Assembly (NCBI GenBank): GCA_013399855.1
Contig: VXAY01006698.1
Span: 1,542,300 to 1,606,299, forward strand
Length of the DNA stretch: 64,000 bases
Direction: 5' to 3'
Source of the DNA: Oxyruncus cristatus
Taxonomy: Eukaryota > Chordata > Aves > Passeriformes > Cotingidae
Part shown: piece by piece, positions 13,765 to 26,999 of the stretch
Numbering within the stretch: position 1 is the first letter of the stretch
How the letters are laid out: each line of letters starts with the position of its first letter
Made by a program: the position numbers and the translations under genes
The notes under the pieces: generated by a model
What the model was told of the DNA's origin: nothing
What the model saw: only the letters and a program-made list of their open reading frames with translations
Databases searched by the model: none

Positions 13765-16700
13765 TAAACAAAATAACAGGATGCAGCAGAGATCCTAGCA
13801 GTACATGACATGAAATACGCAAAACTCTACAAGTGGAAATGCTGAAAATTATGCTTTACATCGCTATGATATCACTAAGAACCACTGTTACTCAGAACTA
13901 GCCAACCACTGTGGTGATTTCATTGAAATATAATGGTCTTTACAATTATTCTTCTAAATGCAGGGACCGATCTAACAGAATGATTTTACAAAGTGCTTCG
14001 GGCCATTGGAGGCAAAATGGCCTCAGCTCAGCTCTACATCCACCCCATTTAAAGACTCCTGTGTTTTCAGTAGTATCTTTCTTTTTTCAGGTTTTGAGGA
14101 ACTCTGGATGACTCTTCAGTTACTTGTAACGTTGCTACATAGGATAAGATGCTTTGAACCTCATTTCAAAGAAGGCTGTATTTGACTGCTGTTATTTCAG
14201 CATTTTAATGATGACAATTTAATACTTCTCATTATCACTCCAGAGATCATATGGACTAATAGAATTATTTCAGCATTTTAAACAGATATGCATCATTTGA
14301 TATTCAAAGACTATGTAGATGGAGCATATGAGCATCTCCTTACAACACACTCTGTAGTATAATTTATGTAGAGTCTCAGTTGATTTTGTGTCTGGTCCAG
14401 GTCTGAGTCTGCCTCATGGAAATGAGAAAACTACCCGAGTGGTGAGATGGGGTAAGATGAGCAAACCAGTTTTGGAACTGGGAATTGCCAGGGACAATCC
14501 TGCTGTCCCTGAATTGGGATGGCAGCTGGCACATCAGCATGACTCTGCTTGGTGACATCACAGCATTTCAGCAAGTGACCAAGAATATGTCAAAGAGATG
14601 CTCTTAGGTTCAGTACATACTAAATAACCCAAAGACCGAGTTCTCACCATATTGCTAAAATGAAGTTTAATCTGACTACAGTAAACCAGCCATTATTTCA
14701 ATTTTCTGTGTGTGTTTCTTTTTTTATTTGAGTCCATGTTACCTGTCACTGGAGAGATGCTTTGCAGAAAGCAGGTTTGGGAGGATGGTTTTGGCTGGAC
14801 CCATCTTACCTTTGCTCTCTCTCACCTCTGAGACAGGTACAATTGCCTTTGTCCATCTTCTAAGTGGGATATGTTGCTACCTCACACTAGCTCAACTTTT
14901 TAAAAGGAAAGAAACTGGGTACAAATGCAAACTGAAATTCATTAAAATTGCCCTTATAAGCCTGTCATTACCTAAACAGAAAGTTCACTGGCAAAGTCTG
15001 TGAGGTGGAAGCAACCATGACCTCAGCTTTGCAGCAAAAGGCCCAGAGTAGTTGCCCATGTACGTCCAGGAAGGGGTGCTCTGGGTGCCTTGAGGTGTCC
15101 CAGCTCACACCAGTTGGCTGGAAAAAATGCCATGGGGTCAGCAGGAGGCCTGAGAGGTTTTGAGATGGCCAAAGGCAAGCCATCCTTTCCTACTCCTTTA
15201 AGTCCATCATCACATTCACCAGCCCTGCATGAGTGTCCCTGGTGACAGTCATGCTCTGATCTCTCTGGCTATGACAGGACCTGAAAACAGACTCCTCTAA
15301 AGTGCACTGAGGGATGTTCCAATATGGCAGAGGCATCTATAGTCTTCAGCACTGTTTCTTTCTTCCTTCCTTCCTTTCCCCGGTCCACCAGAGTACTACA
15401 AGGGCTATTACCTGAGACCACCAGCCAGATTTTATCTGCCTATAGAAAATAAAGATTCAAAGGCCACACAGTACTGTAAGAGCCATGGCATGATTCAATT
15501 AAAATGCAACAGCAGCTAAACAATTATCACTTCGGTCCACATTCAGAAAGCAGAGTTATGAGCACTCAGTGACTTCCCACAATTATTTTAAATCTTTTTT
15601 AAATGTGGTCATGAGGAAAATTCATGGAGTCTTTCTGAAGTAGCTTGTTTCTGAAGGACTTATTCATCAACTGTTCATTTATCCATGTATTAACATTTGC
15701 AAGTCAGCTTTAAAGGAAATTTTGCATATTTGCACTCATATAGCATTTTAAAATATGAACTGTTAATGACTAAATGTTGTTTAGAAGGGAGAAACATTTT
15801 GGGTAGTCATTCAAGAAAAATGCCTGTATCAACATGGAAAGCATGCTCCCTTTTCATGGAAAATGGAAAAATGATTGGACTTTTTAATGCTAGGGATGGG
15901 TTCAAACACAAGTGGCCATGGGCAAGCAGATTTCTGTCCATGTGGTTATTCTCAAAACATCAGAATGATGAGAGTTTCAGATCTCTGCGTCCAAGCCTTA
16001 AGAACTAGATTGTGTTATTGCTGTTTTAGAAATCATCCCTTCCACTAGTCTGCTACATGTTAAGAGTGCTGCAGTGATGACCAGCCCATAGGAGACTGAA
16101 AAAAATGTTCTCCAGCTCCATGCATGAACATGGGAAACGAAATAGAGCTCAGTGTGAGAGTAAGGTCTGAGGCTGCCTGCAATGCATTACTTCCTGCTGC
16201 TGCTTCCAGGCCAAGGAGAGGTGATGTTGGCATTACAGCACCCCTTTGCAAGTGCCATATTAGAGGCAGGTGCTGACTGTTCAGGAAGCACTTTGGAGCA
16301 TGCTCAATACCCAAATATCTGAAAACACATGGACTGTGTTATATGCTGCTTCTCTATGGTGAATATTCCTAACGAACCCTGAACTGACTGGAAATGCCCA
16401 AAAATGAGGATCCGTTAGAGTAATAGCAGTTCAGCAGGCAGCACAGGTGTGTAGGAGACTCATCCTCAGCCATGCAGTGAAGATGGAAGAATAAACACTA
16501 CAACACTAAATTTTAAGTCAATTCTAATTGACTTTTCTTCCAAAAGGCCAAAATGAAGTGATAACTAGCAGTCATGTAATGCAAGAGAGCTCAGAACGAA
16601 TGCACAGACACATTCACAGATCCAGGTGACTAGGTTGATGTTCTCCAGAGCAGCTGGAGAACACATGGTGACATAAGCAATCAAAATCTCTTCATACTCC

Positions 16701-19700
16701 TTCAAAATTATGGTAAGATAAAGTATTTGCAAAATGGGTTTTTTGCATGTTCTGTAAAGTCCCAAGTCAAAGAACTATCTTAAAACTGTGTGCTTTAAAG
16801 AGGCAACATCAGAGAAACTCACACACTATGCAGCACCAAAATACTCATGGGGACAGAGGTTTAAGAGAAAGTCTGCATTGGTGCCTTCTTGCACCCCTTT
16901 TAAGCCACAGCTCTTCCTCCCTGATGCAAGAAGGATGTAATGGTAGCCTATGCCCCAAATAGCTCTACCAAAGCCCAGCATCCTGTTAACTGGGAGAGCC
17001 ACAGGAACACTTGCAGAAGGGTCAGAGACCACTTGCTCCCATAGCAAACAGCCAACAGCCTGGTAGAAAGAAAGCATTTCTGGGAGGGTGACAGAGATGG
17101 CCTTTCGGTTCATTTGAAACCCCTCCAAGAAAATGAATAATAAACATTTGCTGCTCCCTCATCCCTCTCACAATTAAAAAACATCACAGGGCAGTTCTTG
17201 TTGCCTTGCTGATAACCCGATGCTACCTGTGCTAGACAACACCAAAAATGCTTTTTGGTCTGAGCACGTGGAATAAGTACAGTTTCTTGAAGAACTAGAA
17301 AAAAAAAAATCACAGGATTCAAACCAATTCAGTGTGATACTCAGTAGATATTAAGTACTGAATATTAAGCCAGTATTATGGCACCGAGAAGTTGTAAACA
17401 GGTGAAGTTGAAATTCCAACTTCACAGCAAACACGTTGCCACTTTAAAAGGTCACCGCACTCTGCAGTGCTTGACATAAAAATTGCTGCTTTTTTCTTAA
17501 TGACAAGTACGCACAGGCAATTTTTTCTTCACTCAGTCTATATACTGCACTCCTTTTAATTAAGCAGTGCACGGAAAGAGCAATACTGGCACTTTGATGA
17601 CTACAAAAATCACAAGAAATTGTATTGGTCAAGTAGATACAGAGATATCTCTCAGTAGCTTATTTTGGCTGGCTGATGTTTGAGGGTACAATTCTGAATC
17701 TCAGTGTCCCAAGGTTCACTTCCTTTCTCTGAAGGAGGGAATTGGCAGGGAATTAGGGATTATGGGTAGGTACTCTCCCCAGAGTTTGAACTTTGCCCCA
17801 CTGATGAAGGACTCTGATGTGTCTCACCTTTAACAGCCTTTAACCTCTATCTGTTGTCTTTCATCAACCTGTTGTTGAGCAGGTAGAGAGAAGCAACAGT
17901 CACTCTTCCTTCTTCAGCAAGGGACATACAAACGTATTTTAAACATCTACTGCATTTCATTTGAGCAGCAAAGTTAAAATGACTGATTTAACTGACTTGC
18001 TTTTTCCTCCTTTGGTATTTTCATATCAGCCTAAACATTCCAAGTTTTTCTTTTAAAAATGATAGAGGAATCTTTCCTCTCATTTCTACATTGATCAAAT
18101 ACAGAGATGTTGATTGGCAACTTCAAGTCTTGCTTGTTCAGATTTTCTGACTCAAATGCTGGTTTTACTCTAGAAGCCAACACATCTCTAGCTGGGTCAA
18201 TATACATTGCAATATTGCATTCCTTTAAGGAAAATTGAAATAACTACTGGTCATAAAATCCAGAATTGGCACTTTTGAAAAAAGCTCCTTCACATGAAGC
18301 ATGATGCAACTGTCAATAAATGCAGTAATATACTCAAATGAGCTTTTCTTCACTCATGGTAGAATCAGAACTATTTCTCTCTATTCCTAATTCATCAAAG
18401 CTTATTGATCAAAATTGCACAATAAAACATCCAGGAGAAATTTTGACTCGGCCACTCTAAAGGTCCGGGTCACAGCGTGGACTATTGCTCTTGTACTGCT
18501 GCTGTTATTTATATCACAATAGAAATCTTCAATTATATTCCAGCATCCTGCTGTGTTTGCTGCAGTGCAGAATCTCCACGGCTCTACCATGGGGACTTGA
18601 ATTAAAGTTAGCCATAGCTTTTGACTTGCTGCAGCACCTCAATAAATTGTTAATTGTAGGCCATTGCTCAGCATTCGTTTAGATACAGAAGTTTGGTACC
18701 ACTGAAAGCATTTTTGTATCCATGCTTCAGCAGATATAAAAGTTGTATTCTCTGGTGATATTTTTCATACTATCAGTGCTTAATTCTTTCTGCAAAATGC
18801 ACATCTGAAAATTGACTGTTCCATTATGAAGCACTGGAGAAGTAATGTAAAGTAATAAAACCCTTATCCTACTCATAGAGTAGAAATAATTGTAACAAGC
18901 TTAAACTCAGCTGAAGAAACATGACTAATTTCTGTGTAACTGCACATTAAGAGGTAAGATGTTCAGAAGAGTGACTGTTGCAAGAACTTATCCTATTTTG
19001 TGGTGGAAGTGATATGGATTTGGATCAGCCTAAATTTTTCTTTATCTGAATATTGTCAGCCCTGCATGCAAGTAATGTGGACTTTGGGCCTGGATGATAA
19101 GGAGAAAATCTGGCATATTCTTTCAAATAAAATGTGGCAGAGTCCCCAAAGCTGAGGGACTTCCAGGGTGGAAGGAATGTCATTCTAGCCTAAGACAGAC
19201 CAAACAGTGTTGGAAATGATGTAACAGCTTTTTTTCTGCAAAGAGTGACTGCAGTATTCATGGAGTATTTACATCAGCCTGTAGGCTAAATATTACTTAA
19301 AATACAATTAATGAAGTTTTGGTGTGTAGTGAAGCATCTGGTGGCTGTGAGGAGCACTGCCAAAGTGTAAAAAGCCCTCCCCAGCACCCTCGAGGAGGTA
19401 TACTTTATCTGGTGTTTATTACCTAAACAACAGCATTTAAACAAAACAGAACAGCTCAAATAAGACACCTTGAGGGAGACTTAGTTTAATCTACAGTCTC
19501 ATTTTAGACCACTGAAAGTTAATTTCCTGATCTGAATCAAACAAAGAACAAGACTCGAGCTCTACAAGATGAAGGTGATTCTCTCATTATTGCCTGCAAT
19601 CTCTTTTTTGGAAATTAATAGAAATCTGAACTGCTGTGGAGACATTAAGCTTTAGTCTAATGCATGCAAATATACAAACCTACAGAAAACAATTAAAAGC

Positions 19701-20554
19701 TATATTTCATTTTCACTCCTGCTCACTGTCTAGAACTTTCAATTATTACTTTGGATTGTTTGCATTTTTCAGCAAAAACACTAATACAGAAAAATGTCAC
19801 ATCGGTTCTAATATTCACAGCATCTTCGTGCAGTCAAACATGGGATATATTTTCATTTAATTTGTACAATTGATCATTTTTTCACATAAGAGGAAACAGA
19901 AAACATACCAGTATTTCCAAAAAAACCCCCAAACCTGTGTCAATGATATGTCAGCCATTGGCAATACTGGGAAATACTTGGTCTTTCTTTTACTAGTGCC
20001 TACACCTGGCTGGTAGACATTCTCCTTGCTTACTTGGGCATGGGTAGAAAAGGGTTACATTTCTCATATTTTCTCTTGTACATGTCAACATTAATTAACT
20101 ATTTCAAAATAATTTTTGTCTCCATGTATGTGGGGTTTTTTGACAAGGAACTAAAACCCACTCCTTTTTTCTTTAAGAGCTGACCTTAAATAAGCAGGAG
20201 GATCCCAGCCTGGCAGATACTATGATAACTCTTATCAGTGACATGTGAATGAGAGACTGAGACCAGCAGTCGTTATTCTCTTCTGAGTGCACTTTGACAA
20301 ATTCCTGTCAAGCAGTTCTTTGGATTTTAAAACAATAGTACCCTGAAGTGATTTTGCAATAGCAGAGAGAAGCCTAGATAGAAAATTGCAGCAGTAGCTC
20401 TACTAATCAATATTTCCACTACACCAAAGAAAAAATTGTCATTTTTATTTTTTTATAGGAAGTGATGCTTTTGATTTTGCCATTACTTGAACCTGAATTG
20501 AATTCTGGACAGGACATCCCATTTTCACTTCTGATCATGTAAAGGGAAACATTG
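13765..20554. other. Intergenic sequence
   Basis: No gene was recognised. A short (TTCC)n run lies at 15357-15378. The stretch 18390-18690 is less repetitive and of moderate GC, and could be a conserved non-coding element, but this cannot be judged from one genome. Confidence 0.65.
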
Positions 20555-21195
20555 TCAGAAAAGTGCCTGAGGGTACTGGTGGAGACCAAGTTGACCAGGA
20601 GGCAGCAATGTGCCCTTGTGGCCAAGAAGACCAATAGCCTCCTGGGCTGCATCAGGCGGAGCCCTGCCAGCTGCCTGGGGGCATGATCCTTCTCTTCTGG
20701 TGAGACACACCTGGAGTGCTGGGTCTAGTCCTGAGCTACCCAGTGCAAGAGAGACACGGACACACTGGAGCAAATCCAGCAAAGGGTAATGAAGATTATT
20801 ATGGCCTTGGAGCACCTGACTAATGCAAGTTGAAGGTAAGAGGGCTGCAGCTGTTCCACATGGAGAAAAGGAAGCCTGTGAGGGATCTCATCCCTGTGCA
20901 TTAATACCAGAAGGGGGAGAGGGTGAATAAAGAAGACAAGGTTGGCTCTTCTCAGTGATGTACAGTGACAAGGGGCAATAGATACGAGCTGAAGTATATC
21001 TGGAATAAAATAAAAAGGTTTGGGTTGTTTTTTTTTTTGCTTTTTTTAATGAGGGTGGTCAAGCGCTGAAACAAGTTGCCCAGAGACGCTGTGAGGTCCT
21101 ATCTTTGGCGATTTCCAAAACTCTACTAGGTGCTGCCATAAGCAACCTGCTCTAGCTGACTGTGCTTTGGGCAGGGTGTTTCCTTCCACAATCCT
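20555..21195 (+). mobile_element. CR1 LINE fragment, sense (end of reverse transcriptase and 3' UTR)
   Basis: The sequence reads CTGAGGGTACTGGTGGAGAC, then GAGGCAGCAATGTGCCCTTG, CCTCCTGGGCTGCATCAGGC and CACCTGGAGTGCTGGGTCTA, then CAGCAAAGGGTAATGAAGAT. This is the C-terminal reverse-transcriptase coding block of CR1 followed by its 3' UTR (GTTGCCCAGAGACGCTGTGA, CAACCTGCTCTAGCTGACTG). The frame is broken by stops and indels. A T-rich insertion lies near 21026-21047. The extreme 3' end appears deleted, since no ATTCTRTG repeat is visible. The edges are approximate. Confidence 0.88.
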
Positions 21196-24100
21196 TGCTT
21201 TGCGTCAGAAAACTTGTAACAATACAGAAAGAAAAAAGCAAAATAGGAAAAAACTAACCAACCAAAGTCAAAATGAGCTTTCCTTATTAACAGTCAGCAT
21301 TTCTGGAATGGCTTGTACGGACGCAGTTTTCATTAACATCACAGATTACAAAGACCTCCAAAGCTGGGGCCAGACCACCTGACAGATCCAGGAACTTGTT
21401 AGGAAATGCTCTGAAGACTTGATACTCCGCTATGCCTAAGCTCAGCTTGTATAGCCCTTTTGGGGGGGGGGTCTTCACAGAGAGTTACTCCTGATATTCC
21501 ATTCCCAAAGGATTTTATACTCCTGGTAAGGGGTAGCTTTATCCATATTCCAGTATCTGTCATATCATATTGGACCTCTACAAAGAGAGGATACATTTGA
21601 AGCCTCAAAAAGCTCATTGCCTGCTTGTACATCCAAAATTACCCATTCAGTTCTTGATAGTTCTTGTCAGGGGCACCATGGAGGCACCCATGACCTTCAA
21701 CAACTTGACACAGGGATGATATTTAGAGCATTGCTCTACAAATGAGAAAAAGACAGTGTTGTTAAACTGACTTTATTTTTGTTTTAACTAAGATAAACAA
21801 AGTTTCAGTTGGTGTTTTACTCAGCACTGTAAGAATCATCCTTGACAACTGTTCATACAACAAAAATTTGTCACCATATTAGTAATAATTCTGATGCCTT
21901 AAATCCAGGTTCTTTCTGCAAGGAAAAACTTGTAGTTGAAACAAGGTTCTGGCAAAACCAGCAAGCTGTGATGGCAGCTTAAACAAACGGAGCATTAGCA
22001 CATCCAGGTGGTAGGACAACTTAAGACTGTATTTGTAATTTTGGTTGTGAAATTTATACAAGAGCTATTTTTCCTTTCCTTTCTTTCTTTAGGTACACAT
22101 CTAACTCTAAAACTTCTACCCAAGCTGCAGTTTCCTTCAGCGGTGTTTCAGATATAATGTTTAGGCATCTGGTACATAAGCAACAGCAGCATTTGATCCT
22201 CAAGCAAGCATTGTGCCACAGTCAGTGCAGAGAAATTATTAAGATGTCTGGGCTAAAAAAAAAGCCCTGTTCTGACGGCTTGAGGATAAGGATAAAGGCT
22301 GCAATTGAAAGGAACAAAACTACCCCCCCTGCAAGATGGAAAACGTAAAACTGGTTAAAAGCAGGAAAAAACAAGCTTCAGTCAGACATCCAAGCGATGC
22401 TACCTCTCTCAGCAGTTGCTGAAAACAACAGCAGTTTGCAAGGATGTGTTGTAGTCAGTGTTCATGCTCACACTGGACCTCAAGGCTTTCTTTCTTCCTC
22501 TACTGCTGCCTGGAACAGAAAGCATGCCTCCATCTCCAGGGATTGCAGCTCAGTTACTGCAGTATGGTCGGACAGATCATTTAAAACACTAATCACCTCC
22601 TTTTAACACCAAGTGCAGACATTTACAGAAACTAACAGATTTTTTGGACTTTTTTCTTTGTTGTTTCTCTCCATACATCTCCATAACACAACTTATTTCA
22701 AATAAAATAATACAATGTTTTGACTTTTTTAGAATCCTATCCCAAATAGTTTGTTCCAGGTTACTAATTTTCCTCCCTTTGGTCAGTCTTTCCAGAATGG
22801 AAACGTCAGTTCTGCAGCACCATAGAATATTACCATTGGAATTGGGGTCTTGTTGGATATTTTGTTAGTTTTATGGTCAAATTGTAAAACAGTACCTCAT
22901 GGGGTGACTTAGAATGGAAGCATATATTAAAAATGTACCCATCCTTCCTTTTTTAAACTCTAGACTTGAAAAGCAAGCCAGTGTGTTGTTGCCCAAACAC
23001 CCTAATTTTACAACTTAAGTAGAAATTAATGCACGCATTCAGAGGAAGATAATCATTGCTGATACATCCATCTGCTCACCACAATCCAACACCCAGTTTG
23101 TGAAGTCTCTCAGGCTGAGAGCCACCATTCCCATTACAGCTGCCTGCTGAAAGCCTGAGAGAAGGGAAATCACTAGCAAGGTAGAAAGAAAATATGGAAT
23201 TATGCTATGAAATCTGCTGCTTCAGCCACATAACTCAGCCGTTGGGGTCCAGAATTTACTCCACTCCTTGCAGCAGCACCCAGACATCCCGACCAGACCA
23301 CCACCAAACACCTGGCTACAGGAGGAGCATTATCCTGATGACGACCCACCTGCACAAATTTTGACAAGCTTTACAGTACAGAAGTTCAGAAATTAATTGT
23401 AAAGGATTGAAAAGAAATTTTGAAGCAAGCCAGTCCTAACAGAAAGCTTCCATATATTGTCTAGAGAAATAAAATTTACAAGATCCATTTCAAGTCCTTT
23501 CTTCAAACACCTGCAATTTCTTATCTGTGAAGGAATCTTGCCAATTTTTCCCTCCAGATTTGTTTGGCATTTGTTAATGAGGTTACAGCGCCATCTCCTG
23601 GAAGAAATCAACTTGTTGCAACTGCTCCCGAAATTTAATTTTCATTTCACTGTGCTCATAGAACCAGCAAGTACATTAGATTCTGCCATGACAATGCGGC
23701 AAGGTGCAGTAACAGGATGGAAAAGAACAAAAAAAAAGTGATAACCTTTCCTCTTCCTTGGTAGACGTTCTGCAAACTGTTGTAACAAACATTGGGAAAG
23801 AATGGAGAAGTTGATTTTACCTATACTCCAACACTTCCAGAGGAGTCACTTACGCTCTACTTTTAAGAGGCAACAGGAGATTATTAATTATAGAACCGGC
23901 ACTGGGAGAGGAAAGGCCTGCTCAAACAAGTCTGGCCATTCACTGATTCAAATAGAAATGCAAGGGTTTCTGGCCCAAGAGGTACATGTACCTTCTGGTC
24001 AGAGGGTATAAAACCCGAGGGCTCAAACAGCTAACACTCTACAATGAAATCAAAATACTGCCAACAAATTATTTTAGATTTTTGTTTCACTGCATTACAA

Positions 24101-26999
24101 AAACACTGAAAAACTAAAAGTAATAAAACAACCTTCACATAAAAAATGCCATTGTCAGAATTAATTCTAGCTTTTTTAAAAAATAAAATATGGTTTTATT
24201 TTACACTTAGCATTGGAAAAGTATCAAAGAATTGTCTTTTTTTTCAGATGGCTGATATAACTTCTGCAATTGCAATTCTGATCGGGGGGAACTGCAACTT
24301 CAAAAAATTAAAACACTGAAAGATGGAAAAATCTGAAAAACTCAGCCACTCTTAGATATATGTGTATACATATGCACAGATACTCAGTGGAAATTCTACT
24401 GTGTTCAATTAGCTACTTGAAAGCACAGAACACATTATTCAAGAATTACTAGCAAGCATTTTAACCTTGCTCCTGTACATGATATTAACGCTCTTAGGCA
24501 CCTTGCTATATTCATGGAGCATTCTGAAAACTTTGTTATGTGGCATAAAGCATAAACTCTATCATCTTGGGGCTACTACTGGCATTATCAAGAAGAAATA
24601 ATAGTTGTTTCCAGGGGTATACACATTATTTGTGTATTATCCCATTGAGTGGGATAGTACCCAGTGTGCTTGTTACCACATCCAACTCTACAACCAATTG
24701 AAGAAACAAAAAATACTTCAGTTACTTAGAACACTTTCCTTTCATTAAAAGGTTTGATATTTAAGCATCTTTATGAAAATGCAGAAAGGAAAAATTATAG
24801 CTATTTTTATGATCTAAGCAACATAATACAAGTCTTGGGCATCACAGCTCCCTGTAGAAAAATCACACTGCCTGCAATAACTAAAATTTTATTCATAATC
24901 CCCTGTCAAATGGGTAACTTGGAGCTACAGGAATACCCTGCACACAACACAGCATCTTGCTTTTGAGCACAAAAATAACCTTCAGCACTGTGCTGTATTT
25001 ACCAACATATGATAATGTATTTACTGGTACAGCCAGGCAGAAACAGTTGGATTTTTCCTTCAGCAAAGGCCACTGATGAGCAATGCAGACAGACTTCACC
25101 ATGAATACACTCTTCTTCAGCCACACAATCAAGCAGCTGTAAGAACAGATTCATCAAAGATGCTTCTGATGTTGTTCTCAGATACTGTACTTTTAATAAA
25201 CCTATTTCCACTACTTTCTCAGATAAATAGCTGGTCTTCAAAATAGAGTGCATTAAATATGACATCTTTGTATTCAAACATACTGTTCTGCATGTAGACC
25301 TCAGACATTCCCTATGGCTTCTCTGTTTCTCTAACATCAGCTTTTGTCAGAAATGAATTCGGGGTTTAGTGCTACAGGCTGAAATCTGAATAAAACTACA
25401 GAAAAGCACACAAGACTTCATCAAGGCAAGCAAGACTGGGTTTTTTTGTACTGACATAAAGCAAAAGAGCATTGACAATAAGAGATGTCATCTGTTTACT
25501 ATTCTGAAGTGCATGTGTTGGAACATTACTCTTGTAAACAAACAGTACAGGAGCACAGAAATAACACAGTGACCATTAAGACTAACTTTGCAAATAAATA
25601 TTTAAATCATATTTTTTGTCTTTTCAAAGTACTATCCAGACAGATTGCTCCTTGATGTATTCCAAGTATTAGCTGTAGTTTACGCTGGCAGGTCACTTTC
25701 TGAAAAGAGAGAAGTGGTCTCCTTCAGAGCTGACTGAAAGAGTTTGCTAAGTAACTGCAAATAAATATGCTTCTTAATAAAACATAAGCATTCTTCATTT
25801 CAAATCATATTTATTCACTAGACCATGTTAAAACTCAAATAAAGGAGATGAACATAGACTAGATGTTCTCCCACCTTCTCTTTACCACTTCTGAAGGTGG
25901 GAGGTAGGAATAACACGACTTGATTCCTGCAGAATGTTTTGGCTGATGCTGGGAACCGTGCATTATGGTTGCTTGGTTTACTTCCTAAGATGACCTAGCT
26001 GCATTTTAAAGGTTCCTTTGTCGGAAATAGATTTAATTTATTGGAATTACTACAGATATTAACTCTGAGTTTCAGTTATTAATTTCTGCTGTCTTAGTTT
26101 CAGCTGTTAATTGCTGCCAGAGGAATTTTTTTTAAATTGTATTGAGATGAATTCTCCAAAAATAGATCTACAAAGCAAGCCAATTTTCAGGATGAACCTT
26201 CTCTTGAAATGTAATTGTGCACTTACTAAAATTACAATTAAAAATACATGTAAAAAGTAAAGAATATTGCATCCTTACAGCAAACTGGATAGATTTGCAA
26301 ATGAGCATAACTACATGATCTCAAGCAAAACAAAGCTACATCTGTTTAATTACCTCATCCAATGTGAACTGAATGACGGGGTAGATATGACCAGACTTTT
26401 TCTGTCTCCATTTCACAACTGTGTATTTTGCTCAGCATTCACGCTAATCACAACTATGGGCGCTCACTGCACATGTGTTAAGAAGCACAACTGCGAAATA
26501 GCTCCAAAGTTCTCTTCTTTCGGTAGTACAGAATATACCTTTCTTACAGGATGTAGCTGAAAGCATCCATACTGCAGTGACAGACTTTGGGTTTTTTTAA
26601 ACAGGTCAGATTCTCTTCAGTAATTTCTGTGTTTCAAAGAGACATTTGTTCTCTCAGCTGAAAGGTCTGATCCCGCAGACATAAAGGATTTTACCAGGTC
26701 TATTTGGCCAGCCATACCAGAATTTGTTTGATCCTGGTATGCACTACAGGACAAAACCCAAAAAACACTTTGATCCAAGAGTGCTCATTATATTCTGCCA
26801 TTTTCTTCTTGACCTCCATATATAGAAGTACCTAAGCCTGCCAATGGACCTTTTTTTTTCCACACCCTTCGATATTTTAACATCCACGGGGGAAAAAAAA
26901 AACAAACAAAAACCAGTCTGTTGCCAAAGTGTTTCTGCACTCTTTCCAATTCCAAGACAACTTGAATAGCATGTAGAATACTGTGTTGATAAGCTAAAC
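21196..26999. other. Intergenic sequence
   Basis: No gene was recognised. A run of nine G occurs near 21462-21470 and a (TTTC)n-like run at 22070-22091. Open frames are short. Part of the right end could belong to a long CAND1 3' UTR if the distal poly(A) site near 25808 (TTTATT on the plus strand) is used. Confidence 0.65.

Noticed and set aside
22247..22266. A small hairpin around a run of A (GGGCT and AGCCC arms)
   Set aside because: The 5-bp arms are too short to mean anything, and no terminator logic applies in a vertebrate genome.
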